This document shows, piece after piece, positions 31,440 through 39,362 of a stretch of DNA of 64,000 nt. The notes under the pieces are model-generated. The model was not told where the DNA came from. It saw only the letters and a program-made list of their open reading frames with translations, and made no database searches. Made by a program: the position numbers and the translations under genes. The stretch comes from Flavobacteriales bacterium UBA2306. Its GTDB lineage: Bacteria > Bacteroidota > Bacteroidia > Flavobacteriales > Weeksellaceae. The first letter of the stretch is position 1; each line of letters begins with the position of its first letter. The stretch lies in contig DDVS01000002.1 of assembly GCA_002345565.1 (NCBI GenBank), forward strand, positions 479,605-543,604, given 5' to 3'.

Positions 31440-32441
31440 TTATTTATTGCTGATGCTTTCCTTGATTTTTCCTTCAATTTCCTCAGAAAGTTCAGGATTA
31501 TCTCTTAAAACATCTTTTACAGCATCTCGTCCTTGGCCTAGTTTAGTATCTTCATAGCTGAACCACGATCCGCTTTTCTTTACCACGCCCAGGTCTACAG
31601 CTGTATCCAGGATTTCTCCAACTTTTGAAACACCTTCACCATACATAATGTCAAATTCTGCCATTTTAAAAGGTGGTGCTACTTTATTTTTCACGATTTT
31701 AACTTTCACGCGGCTTCCAATAGCCTCGTCACCATTTTTGATAGGCGCACTTGCTTTTCTGATGTCAATTCTTACAGAAGCATAAAATTTAAGGGCATTT
31801 CCTCCTGTTGTAGTTTCTGGATTTCCGAACATCACGCCAATTTTTTCACGAAGCTGATTGATGAAAATTACGGTACATTTTGTTCTGTTGATGGTAGCTG
31901 TTAATTTTCTTAACGCCTGCGACATCAATCTTGCGTGGAGACCCATTTTAGAATCACCCATTTCGCCTTCTATCTCTGCTTTTGGCGTCAAAGCTGCAAC
32001 GGAGTCAATCACAACAATATCAATAGCGCCTGAGCGGATTAAATTGTCTGCAATTTCCAACGCTTGTTCTCCGTTATCTGGCTGTGAGATGATTAGGTTT
32101 TCAAGATCAATTCCTAATTTGGCGGCATAATTTCTGTCAAAAGCGTGTTCTGCATCAATAAAAGCTGCAATGCCTCCTGCTTTTTGAGCTTCTGCAATAG
32201 CATGGAGCGTTAGTGTGGTTTTACCGGAAGATTCGGGGCCATAGATTTCTATGATTCTTCCTCTTGGGTATCCACCAACACCTAAAGCAAGATCCAAGCC
32301 TAGAGAACCGGAAGAAATGACTTCTATAGAAGTATCTACAGAGTCTTCTCCTAATGTCATTACAGTTCCTTTTCCGTAGGTTTTATCTAGTTTTTCCAGC
32401 ACCAGTTGCAGTGCTTTTTTCTTATCGTCGTTTGTACTCAT
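31440..32441 (-). CDS. recA: Recombinase RecA
   Basis: Strand-exchange ATPase of homologous recombination. The 333-aa protein has Walker A GPESSGKTT (68-76), Walker B IVVIDSVAAL, the conserved FINQLREKIGVMFGNPETTTGGNALKFYAS segment and the MAEFDIMYGEG region. No intein. No LexA-like SOS box is recognisable upstream, in keeping with the usual absence of classical LexA control in this phylum. Confidence 0.98.
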   Translation of the reverse strand: MSTNDDKKKALQLVLEKLDKTYGKGTVMTLGEDSVDTSIEVISSGSLGLDLALGVGGYPRGRIIEIYGPESSGKTTLTLHAIAEAQKAGGIAAFIDAEHAFDRNYAAKLGIDLENLIISQPDNGEQALEIADNLIRSGAIDIVVIDSVAALTPKAEIEGEMGDSKMGLHARLMSQALRKLTATINRTKCTVIFINQLREKIGVMFGNPETTTGGNALKFYASVRIDIRKASAPIKNGDEAIGSRVKVKIVKNKVAPPFKMAEFDIMYGEGVSKVGEILDTAVDLGVVKKSGSWFSYEDTKLGQGRDAVKDVLRDNPELSEEIEGKIKESISNK

Positions 32442-32461
32442 TGTATCAAATAAATTAGTCT

Positions 32462-32469
32462 CAAAAATA
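32462..32469 (-). promoter_or_regulatory. Possible -7 element for recA
   Basis: Minus-strand TATTTTTG matches TAnnTTTG, 20 nt before the recA ATG. The rest of the 414-nt stretch 32442-32855 is AT-rich; I see no gene and no conserved -33 element in it. Confidence 0.4.
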
Positions 32470-32855
32470 ATGATTTTAATTCTGAATGCCTAATTTTTTT
32501 CATCGATAAAAATAAGAGATTTTTTTAAATCCAATTGTTTTCAAAATGTTAATGATATATGTTTATTAGTATTATAAAAAACTAAATTATAGCTGTTTTT
32601 TTTGAGAATGAGACGGGTTTAGTCTTTTATATTTTTAAGTTTTAATTGATTTAGAATAAACGGATCAACAAATGGTTAAATGAAAGATATTTTTTTTAAT
32701 CTGATGATATAATTATCCTAACTTTTGATTTTCTTAAATTATAATTATACAACAGCTAAATTATTGAGCAGAATTGATTTTTATGTTGGTTGTGATAAAT
32801 CCGCAGCAGTCTAATAGGGTTAAGCGCTGTAAAAAGTTTGTTACAAAATAACAAA

Positions 32856-32884
32856 AAACCTCAGAAATAAAAAGTCTGAGGTTT
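32856..32884 (-). terminator. Terminator after gapA
   Basis: AAACCTCAGA and TCTGAGGTTT form a 10-bp stem separated by 9 nt. On the minus strand the hairpin lies 23 nt after the gapA stop and is followed by TTTTGTTATTTTG. Confidence 0.8.
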
Positions 32885-32907
32885 TTTTTATGGCTTATAA
32901 ATTTTAA

Positions 32908-33912
32908 TTATAAAGATGCGGAATGAACAAGCATATCTGCTAATTTGTTAGAATAGCCCCACTCATTATCGTACCAAGATACTAATTTAACGAAGGTTGG
33001 GTTCAACATAATTCCAGCTTCTTTGTCGAAGATAGAAGTTCTTGCATCGCTTACGAAATCCTGAGAAACAACAGCATCTTCTGTGTAACCAAGAATTCCT
33101 TTCAATTCACCTTCAGATGCAGCTTTGATAGCAGCACAGATTTCTTCGTAAGAAGTTGGTTTGTCTAATTTCACAGTCAAATCCACTACAGAAACGTCGG
33201 CAGTTGGAACTCTGAAAGACATCCCGGTTAATTTCCCGTTAAGAGAAGGAATTACTTTTCCTACCGCTTTTGCAGCACCTGTAGAAGAAGGGATGATGTT
33301 GTTAAGAGCAGATCTTCCGCCTCTCCAGTCTTTCATTGAAGGACCGTCTACAGTTTTCTGAGTAGCAGTAGTGGCGTGTACAGTTGTCATAAGACCTTCA
33401 GCGATACCAAAGTTATCGTGGATTACTTTTGCCAAAGGTGCAAGACAGTTAGTCGTACAAGATGCGTTTGAGAAGATTTTGATATCGTCAGTCAAATCTT
33501 TATGGTTTACACCCATTACGAACATTGGTGTATCATCTTTTGAAGGCGCAGAAAGGATTACTTTCTTAGCTCCAGCGTTGATGTGAGCCTGAGCAGAATC
33601 TTTTGATAAGAATAATCCTGTAGATTCTACGATATATTCTGCACCAATCTCATTCCATTTTAGGTTGTTAGGATCTTTCTCAGCCGTTACACGGATTGTT
33701 TTTCCGTTTACCACAAGGTTGTTTCCTTGTACTGATACTTCTCCTTTGAACGGTCCGTGAACTGAATCGTATTTTAGCATATAAGCCATGTATTCAGCAT
33801 CGATAAGGTCATTGATCCCTACAACTTCGATGTTAGATCTTTCAGTCATTGCTCTGAACACTAAACGTCCAATTCTCCCGAATCCGTTGATTCCTACTTT
33901 AATTGTTGACAT
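32908..33912 (-). CDS. gapA: Glyceraldehyde-3-phosphate dehydrogenase (type I)
   Basis: NAD-dependent glycolytic enzyme of 334 aa. The Rossmann start is KVGINGFGRIGRLVFRA; the catalytic cysteine is C152 in SNASCTTNCLAP; WYDNEWGYS near the C-terminus contacts the cofactor. D/I at the end of the second strand (GINDLID) suggests NAD preference. Positioned 46 nt downstream of pfkA on the same strand, so the two glycolytic genes are likely co-transcribed. Confidence 0.97.
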   Translation of the reverse strand: MSTIKVGINGFGRIGRLVFRAMTERSNIEVVGINDLIDAEYMAYMLKYDSVHGPFKGEVSVQGNNLVVNGKTIRVTAEKDPNNLKWNEIGAEYIVESTGLFLSKDSAQAHINAGAKKVILSAPSKDDTPMFVMGVNHKDLTDDIKIFSNASCTTNCLAPLAKVIHDNFGIAEGLMTTVHATTATQKTVDGPSMKDWRGGRSALNNIIPSSTGAAKAVGKVIPSLNGKLTGMSFRVPTADVSVVDLTVKLDKPTSYEEICAAIKAASEGELKGILGYTEDAVVSQDFVSDARTSIFDKEAGIMLNPTFVKLVSWYDNEWGYSNKLADMLVHSASL

Positions 33913-33958
33913 AATAAAAAATTAAGGTTTTGTTTTGATATTTATTTTGTTAAAGATA

Positions 33959-34945
33959 CTACATTGCCAGGATTTCTGCAATCTGGAGCAGATCTTTATC
34001 GATTTCGTTATGTTTCTTGATAGCTTCTTCAATAGGTGTGTAGGTAATTTTGTTTGACTGCATACCTACCATTACTTTGTTTTTACCTTCCCTAAGACCA
34101 ATAACAGCCCCATAGCCTAAATGGCTGGCCAATACACGGTCTGCACAGCTTGGTGAACCTCCTCTTTGGATATGTCCCAGAATGGTTACTCTAATATCGT
34201 AAGTCGGGAACTTTTCTTTTGTCGCTTTTGCAAGGTCATAGATATTTCCTAATTCTTCCCCTTCTGCAACGACTACAATGCTGGAAGATTTTCCTACTTT
34301 TTCAGCTGTTGTGAATGTATCAAAAAGATCATCCAGACTATCTTTTCTTTCCGGAATCAAGATGTCCAGCGCCCCTGTTGCAATCCCACTGTTAAGAGCA
34401 ATAAAGCCGGCATCTCTACCCATTACTTCTACAAAAAAGACACGATTGTGCGAAGTTGCCGTATCCCGGATTTTATCTATGGCATCCATGGCGGTGTTAA
34501 GCGCAGTATCGTAACCAATAGTTTTGTCTGTACCAAAAATATCATTATCAATAGTTCCTGGAACGCCAATTACTTTAATTCCAAATTCTTCATTAAAAAC
34601 CTTTGCGCCGGTAAAACTACCATCTCCACCAATGCAAACAATAGCATCTATACCCAGCTTTTCGCATTGTTCAAAGGCTTTCTTTCTGCCTTCATAGGTC
34701 ATAAATTCTTTGGATCTGGCAGATTTCAGAATAGTTCCGCCCTGGTTGATAATATTTTTAACGGAACGAGCTCCCATTTTGATCACATCACCGGCAATAA
34801 GTCCGTTATATCCTTCGCGGATTCCATAACACTCTATTTGAAAGTGATTTGCTGTTCTTACAACGGCTCTAAGTGCTGCATTCATCCCCGGAGAATCTCC
34901 TCCAGAAGTTAGAACAGCAATAGATTTGATGTTGTTTTCTGACAT
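33959..34945 (-). CDS. pfkA: 6-phosphofructokinase (ATP-dependent)
   Basis: Phosphorylates fructose-6-phosphate. The 328-aa protein has the ATP-binding start VLTSGGDSPGMNAALRAVVR, GGDGSFTGAKVF, the catalytic loop PGTIDNDIFGTDKTIGYDTA and ILGHIQRGGSPSCADRVLA. The G at the position after GGDG (GGDGSF) and overall pattern fit the ATP-dependent, not the PPi-dependent, enzyme. Divergent from mdh. Confidence 0.96.
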   Translation of the reverse strand: MSENNIKSIAVLTSGGDSPGMNAALRAVVRTANHFQIECYGIREGYNGLIAGDVIKMGARSVKNIINQGGTILKSARSKEFMTYEGRKKAFEQCEKLGIDAIVCIGGDGSFTGAKVFNEEFGIKVIGVPGTIDNDIFGTDKTIGYDTALNTAMDAIDKIRDTATSHNRVFFVEVMGRDAGFIALNSGIATGALDILIPERKDSLDDLFDTFTTAEKVGKSSSIVVVAEGEELGNIYDLAKATKEKFPTYDIRVTILGHIQRGGSPSCADRVLASHLGYGAVIGLREGKNKVMVGMQSNKITYTPIEEAIKKHNEIDKDLLQIAEILAM

Positions 34946-34965
34946 ATTTTTAATTTTTTTCTAAG

Positions 34966-34973
34966 CAAATTTA
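34966..34973 (-). promoter_or_regulatory. Possible -7 element for pfkA-gapA
   Basis: Minus-strand TAAATTTG fits TAnnTTTG, 20 nt before the pfkA ATG. No matching -33 element was found. It lies in the 198-nt divergent gap shared with mdh. Confidence 0.4.
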
Positions 34974-35143
34974 ACAAATATTAATCACATTATACCGCAT
35001 AATTTAGTAATATAGTTATAAATTATATCTTGTGATAATATTGCATAGATATTGGCGAATATGATAAAAATTTGAATCATTTTTTTTTTCCGACTTTGGC
35101 AAATTTATTATATTTACGAAGACATTAAAACAAAAATATTATT

Positions 35144-36070
35144 ATGAAAATAACTGTAGTAGGAGCTGGAGCAGTTGGTGCTTCTTGCGCAGAGTATATT
35201 GCAATTAAAAATTTTGCTTCAGAAGTGGTTTTAGTAGATATCAAAGAAGGTTTTGCAGAAGGCAAAGCAATGGACTTGATGCAAACAGCTTCTCTCAATG
35301 GATTTGATACAAAGATTACAGGGACAACACGTGATTATACCAAAACTGCGGGTTCTCACATTGCTGTCATTACTTCTGGGATTCCTAGAAAACCAGGGAT
35401 GACCAGAGAAGAACTGATTGGTATCAATGCTGGAATCGTAAAAGAAGTTACTACAAATCTTGTTAAAAATTCCCCAGACGTCATTATCATTGTCGTTTCT
35501 AACCCAATGGATACGATGGCGTATTTAGTTCATAAAACTTCTGGTCTTCCAAAAGAAAGAATCATCGGAATGGGAGGTGCTTTGGATTCTGCAAGATTCA
35601 AATACAGATTGGCTGAAGCATTGGAAAGTCCAATCTCTGATGTTGATGGAATGGTAATCGCTGCGCACTCAGATACCGGAATGTTACCTTTATTCAGCAA
35701 AGCTACAAGAAACGGTGTTCCTGTTTCTGAATTCTTGACTGATGAGCAAAAAGCTTACGTTATAGAAGAAACTAAAGTGGGTGGTGCTACACTAACCAAG
35801 TTATTGGGAACTTCTGCCTGGTATGCGCCGGGAGCAGCTGTTTCTGTAATTGCACAAGCCATTGCGTGTGATCAGAAAAAAATGATTCCTTGCTCTCTAA
35901 TGCTTCATGGAGAATATGGTGAAAGCGATATCTGTCTTGGTGTTCCTGCAATCATCGGGAAAAATGGTGTTGAAAAAATTGTGGAAATTTCTTTAACTGA
36001 GGAAGAAAAAGCAAAATTTGCGGAAGCCGCAAAAGCTGTAAGAGAAGTTAATGGAGATTTGAAGTTTTAA
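35144..36070 (+). CDS. mdh: Malate dehydrogenase (LDH-like type)
   Basis: NAD-dependent interconversion of malate and oxaloacetate in the TCA cycle. The 308-aa protein shows the dinucleotide loop VVGAGAVGASCAEYIA, VDIKEGFAEGKAMDL, ITSGIPRKPGMTREEL (substrate Arg residues) and the catalytic His in IAAHSDTGMLPL. The RKPGMTR loop favours malate over lactate dehydrogenase. Confidence 0.95.
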   Translation: MKITVVGAGAVGASCAEYIAIKNFASEVVLVDIKEGFAEGKAMDLMQTASLNGFDTKITGTTRDYTKTAGSHIAVITSGIPRKPGMTREELIGINAGIVKEVTTNLVKNSPDVIIIVVSNPMDTMAYLVHKTSGLPKERIIGMGGALDSARFKYRLAEALESPISDVDGMVIAAHSDTGMLPLFSKATRNGVPVSEFLTDEQKAYVIEETKVGGATLTKLLGTSAWYAPGAAVSVIAQAIACDQKKMIPCSLMLHGEYGESDICLGVPAIIGKNGVEKIVEISLTEEEKAKFAEAAKAVREVNGDLKF

Positions 36071-36369
36071 TGAGTCCACGATAGCCTAAGTGTTAAATTA
36101 CGAGGCGGTAATTCATTTTCTAAATTATCTAAATTCCCCAGTCTATTGATTGGGGAATTTTGTTTTTGAAATGCTAAATAAAATTTTCTGAAACATTCTA
36201 GATTTGAAATAGAATATCCTCTTGTAAATTCTTTCGTTAATTGTTTATTTAGTCTTTTTTTATAGACCTTTACAAATAAAAGCAGAGATAAAAAGAGATT
36301 TTTTTGTGTTAGTATTTTGAGTAGAGTAGTAATATTTTCTGTGGAATCATTCTCTCTCAGTAAAAGCAT
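36067..36369 (-). pseudogene. Fragment resembling the N-terminal domain of DUF1016 (YhcG-type PDDEXK) nuclease
   Basis: A 100-codon minus-strand frame contains KRLNKQLTKEFTRGYSISNL followed by ECFRKFYLAFQ and, at the end, LRLSWTH. This matches in order the DUF1016 N-terminal pattern (YGK..L..LS..LTKEFG+GFS..NL...R+FY..F ... LSWSHY). It stops at SWTH and butts onto the mdh stop, with no catalytic PDDEXK domain, so only a remnant is left. A hairpin that looks like the mdh terminator lies inside it. Identification is by motif reading only. Confidence 0.55.
36131..36160 (+). terminator. Terminator after mdh
   Basis: AAATTCCCCA and TGGGGAATTT form a perfect 10-bp stem with a 10-nt loop, followed by TGTTTTTG, 60 nt after the mdh stop. 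It lies within the DUF1016-like fragment on the other strand. The DNA from 36370 to 36581 shows nothing else recognisable. Confidence 0.75.
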
Positions 36370-36581
36370 TTATTTTCACTATCTTTTGAATAATCTGTTA
36401 TCTATGTCTGATGTCTGTAGCTTAAATATAAGACTTATAAAACAATGATCTCCATGCATTGTCTTTTGTTCATCAATATATCACTGAAGCCAAAATGCAT
36501 GAAGACTTTAAAAATCTTGCTTAAGAATTTAAAGATCATTTTTTGTTAGCACATTATTTGTACCTGTTACGAAAAAGTAAA

Positions 36582-37445
36582 ATGGAAAAACAAACTAAAA
36601 AAAAGATAAGACCTCAACAAAAACAACAGCGCCCCGGATTGGAAAAGAATATGAATCCCATTCCTGAGACAGATCCTATTAAATATCCGAAAGAAGGAAA
36701 ATTGAAAAACAAAGTGGCTTTGATCACAGGCGGTGACAGTGGAATTGGAAAGGCGACAGCTTTACTGTTCGCCAAAGAAGGCGCTGATATTGTAATTGCT
36801 TATCTCAGCGAGACGAAAGATGCCAAACAGACGCAGAAAGAAGTCGAAAGCTATTCTCGGAAATGCACTTTAATCAAAGGAGATCTGGGAAAAGAAAATC
36901 ACTGTAAAAAGGTTATCGAAACAGCCATAAAGAACCATAAAAAAATCGATATTATTGTCAATAATGCCGGATTACATTGGGAAGCTGAATCCATAGAAGA
37001 TATATCGACAGAGCAGTTATCAAAAACTTTTCAAAATAACTTTTTCTCTTATTTCTGGATTACAAAATATGCAATGCCTTACTTGAAAAAAGGTGCGAGT
37101 ATTATCAACACATCGTCTGTAACAGCCTACAGAGGTAGTCCGAAACTCATTGATTATTCTGCTACGAAAGGTGCTATCATTTCTTTTACCAGAAGTCTTT
37201 CGGCCAATCTTGTCGAAAAAGGAATTCGGGTGAATGCTGTAGCTCCCGGCCCCATATGGACACCTTTGATTTCATCTTCATTCAAACCGAAAAAAAATTC
37301 AAAATTCGGAAGCGACTCTCCAATGAAACGTGCCGGAATGCCAAATGAAGTGGCTCCAAGCTTTCTTTTTCTGGCGTCAGACGATTCAATTTACATTTCC
37401 GGTCAAGTTCTTCATCCAAATGGCGGGGAAATTGTTAATGGATAA
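36582..37445 (+). CDS. SDR family oxidoreductase (general-stress type, YghA/YdaD-like)
   Basis: An NAD(P)-dependent short-chain dehydrogenase of 287 aa with a ~40-residue basic N-terminal extension (RPQQKQQRPGLEKNMNPIP) typical of the stress-associated YghA/GSP39 subgroup. The cofactor loop is TGGDSGIGKA, NNAG motif IVNNAGLHWEAE, catalytic Ser in TSSVTAYRG and YxxxK in YSATKGA. The start at 36582 is preferred over an in-frame ATG at 36543. The physiological substrate is unknown. A stress-type FMN-binding protein gene follows 25 nt downstream. Confidence 0.9.
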   Translation: MEKQTKKKIRPQQKQQRPGLEKNMNPIPETDPIKYPKEGKLKNKVALITGGDSGIGKATALLFAKEGADIVIAYLSETKDAKQTQKEVESYSRKCTLIKGDLGKENHCKKVIETAIKNHKKIDIIVNNAGLHWEAESIEDISTEQLSKTFQNNFFSYFWITKYAMPYLKKGASIINTSSVTAYRGSPKLIDYSATKGAIISFTRSLSANLVEKGIRVNAVAPGPIWTPLISSSFKPKKNSKFGSDSPMKRAGMPNEVAPSFLFLASDDSIYISGQVLHPNGGEIVNG

Positions 37446-37470
37446 TTATTAAATCAAAAATCAAAATATT

Positions 37471-37977
37471 ATGTCAACACAAAATCTTAACAATCAAGAA
37501 GCAGTAAAAAAAATCAAAGAACTGTCAGAAAAAGCAAAAATTTGTATGTTTTGTACAGAATTGGATCGTTTACCTGTTAACTCAAGACCAATGGCAATCC
37601 AAGAAACCGATGAAAGCGGAAACCTGTGGTTCATCAGCAGTGAAATGAGTAACAAAAATTTTGAAATCAAAGATGATAATAGAGTCCAGCTTTATTTTAT
37701 GAATAACAGCGACTCAGAATATCTTTCTATTTTTGGCGAGGCTTTTATTTATACAGACAAGAACACGATTGAAGACAAATGGTCGCCGATGGCAAACGCT
37801 TGGTTTGACGGAAAAGATGACCCCAATGTTTCCATCATCCGAGTGGAACCAAAGGAAACATATTATTGGGACACAAAAGCAGGAAAATTAGTCAGTCTTT
37901 TAAGTTTTGCTGCAGCCGCAATCACTGGTACCGAAACTGATAATTCTGACGGCGTTGAAGGAACCGCAACAGTTTAA
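37471..37977 (+). CDS. Pyridoxamine 5'-phosphate oxidase-like general stress protein (GSP26 type)
   Basis: A 168-aa split-barrel flavin-binding protein. Motifs are KAKICMFCTELDRLPVNSRPMAIQETDESGNLWFIS, IKDDNRVQLYFMNNSDSEYLSIFGEA and a C-terminal DDPNVSIIRVEPKETYYWDTKAGK, as in general stress protein 26 relatives. Such proteins bind FMN/FAD; their reaction is uncertain. Likely an operon with the preceding SDR. Confidence 0.88.
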   Translation: MSTQNLNNQEAVKKIKELSEKAKICMFCTELDRLPVNSRPMAIQETDESGNLWFISSEMSNKNFEIKDDNRVQLYFMNNSDSEYLSIFGEAFIYTDKNTIEDKWSPMANAWFDGKDDPNVSIIRVEPKETYYWDTKAGKLVSLLSFAAAAITGTETDNSDGVEGTATV

Positions 37978-37997
37978 ATAAAAATTTAAATCATATA

Positions 37998-38027
37998 AAA
38001 TCTCTGGCAACATTTTGCTGGAGATTT
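37998..38027 (+). terminator. Terminator after the stress-protein gene
   Basis: AAATCTC/GAGATTT with inner GCAA/TTGC across a 2-nt internal loop, followed by TTTTCGTTT. It starts 20 nt after the stop and separates the stress pair from the exonuclease-ligase-helicase genes. Confidence 0.7.
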
Positions 38028-38087
38028 TCGTTTAAAATAAATTGGTCAGTTTTTTGAATAGTCTCAAAAACATCAATTTTATTATTC

Positions 38088-39104
38088 GTGAAACTCATCA
38101 CATTCACAAACAAAGGCATTTATTGTCCGCAGGGAAAATTTTACATCGATCCGTGGCGACCGGTTGATTTAGCGGTGATTACGCACGGTCACGCCGATCA
38201 CGCCCGTTGGGGAATGAAAAAATACCTTTGTCATCATTTCACAAAACCGATTTTACACAAAAGAATCAGTGAGGACATCGAATGTCAAAGTGTGGAATAT
38301 GGCGAAATCATCAATATCAATGGTGTAAAAGTTTCGCTTCATCCTGCAGGTCACATTATTGGTTCAGCTCAGATTCGTTTGGAATATAAAGGTTATGTGA
38401 GTGTCGTTTCGGGAGATTATAAAGTTCAGGATGATGGGTTGAGTACGCCTTTTGAATTGGTAAAATGCAATGAATTTGTTACGGAAAGCACTTTCGGACT
38501 TCCGATTTATAACTGGCTTGAAGTGGATGATTTAAACAAAAGACTTCAAAACTGGGTTTTAAGAAATAAAGAAAACCACAAAACTTCTGTATTCATCGGA
38601 TATTCTTTGGGCAAAGCTCAACGAATTATGAAAGCAGTTGAAGGCTTGGGAAAAATCCACGTTCACTACTCAATTGGAAAACTGAATGAAGCTTTTGAAA
38701 ACGTCGGAATCACACTTCCCGATTATGAAATTCCTGATTTTAGGGAATCTGTAAAACATTTACAAGATGGAATTGTCATTGTTCCACCTGCTTTATTGGA
38801 TTCAAATGTCATTAAAAAAATACCAAATCCAGCAACAGCAATTTGTTCAGGCTGGATGCAGGTTCGTGGTGCAAGACGATGGCGAAGTGCAGATGCAGGT
38901 TTTCCAATGAGCGATCACGCCGATTGGAAAGGTCTTTTACAAGCCATAAAAGCAACGGAAGCGGAAATTGTACACGTTACTCACGGACAAACCGAAGTTT
39001 TTTCAAAATATTTAAACGAAATCGGGATTAAGTCTGATATTGTTGAAACATTGTATGGCGACGATGACGAAGAGGAAAAAGAAAAGGAAATTATAAAAGA
39101 TTAA
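38088..39104 (+). CDS. Ligase-associated DNA exonuclease (MBL-fold)
   Basis: A 338-aa metallo-beta-lactamase-fold nuclease related to the SNM1/beta-CASP group. The metal motif is THGHADHARWG (H33, H35, D37, H38), then HPAGHIIGSAQIRLE, VVSGDYK and a C-terminal FPMSDHADWKGLL. It is first of the conserved set exonuclease-ligase-Lhr helicase-PdeM, all present here in order. The genes have ordinary gaps (258, 214 and 404 nt), each filled by repeats or a small ORF, so they may not be one tight operon. Acidic C-terminal tail (DDDEEEKEKEII). Confidence 0.93.
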   Translation: MKLITFTNKGIYCPQGKFYIDPWRPVDLAVITHGHADHARWGMKKYLCHHFTKPILHKRISEDIECQSVEYGEIININGVKVSLHPAGHIIGSAQIRLEYKGYVSVVSGDYKVQDDGLSTPFELVKCNEFVTESTFGLPIYNWLEVDDLNKRLQNWVLRNKENHKTSVFIGYSLGKAQRIMKAVEGLGKIHVHYSIGKLNEAFENVGITLPDYEIPDFRESVKHLQDGIVIVPPALLDSNVIKKIPNPATAICSGWMQVRGARRWRSADAGFPMSDHADWKGLLQAIKATEAEIVHVTHGQTEVFSKYLNEIGIKSDIVETLYGDDDEEEKEKEIIKD

Positions 39105-39125
39105 GATTTTGATGACTTTTGAAAA

Positions 39126-39202
39126 GTTCCGTAGGAACGTCCTGTTAATAGAATTAAAAAAACAATAACAAAGCGGAGCTCCGTAGGAGCGACCTGTTAA
39201 TA
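39126..39202 (+). repeat. Two hairpins with variable stem and constant CCTGTTAATA tail
   Basis: GTTCC-GTA-GGAAC then CGTCCTGTTAATA (39126 on), and GCTCC-GTA-GGAGC then CGACCTGTTAATA (39178-39202). The stem sequences differ but pair perfectly, while loop and tail stay constant. GTCC-CGAAA-GGAC then GACTTAATA at 4170 is a more distant relative. Confidence 0.7.
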
Positions 39203-39229
39203 ACAGAATATTAAAAAGGCGAATCTCTC

Positions 39230-39310
39230 GCAACCCGGCTTGAACTGAGCTCTTTTTGTGAGGAGGTACGACGAGCAAAAAAGCGGGAGTGGAAGACGGA
39301 AAAGCTGCCC
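39230..39310 (-). repeat. Dispersed repeat B, inverted copy
   Basis: On the minus strand it reads GGGCAGCTTTTCCGTCTTCC ... CTCCCGCTTTTTTG ... AAAAAGAGCTC ... GTTCAAGCCGGGTTGC, matching 18313-18392 at both ends. It lies directly before the DNA ligase gene and creates a spurious 35-codon extension of that reading frame. Confidence 0.75.
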
Positions 39311-39362
39311 TAATAAAAGAAATGATGATTTAAAAAAAACATCTTTTAGAATAAAACAAAAA

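Noticed and set aside
32442..32520. LexA/SOS box upstream of recA
   Set aside because: No CTGT-N8-ACAG or GAAC-N4-GTTC type palindrome is visible.
39258..39362. 35-codon N-terminal extension of the ATP-dependent DNA ligase
   Set aside because: Most of it translates a dispersed intergenic repeat (39230-39310); family similarity starts at the Met encoded at 39363.
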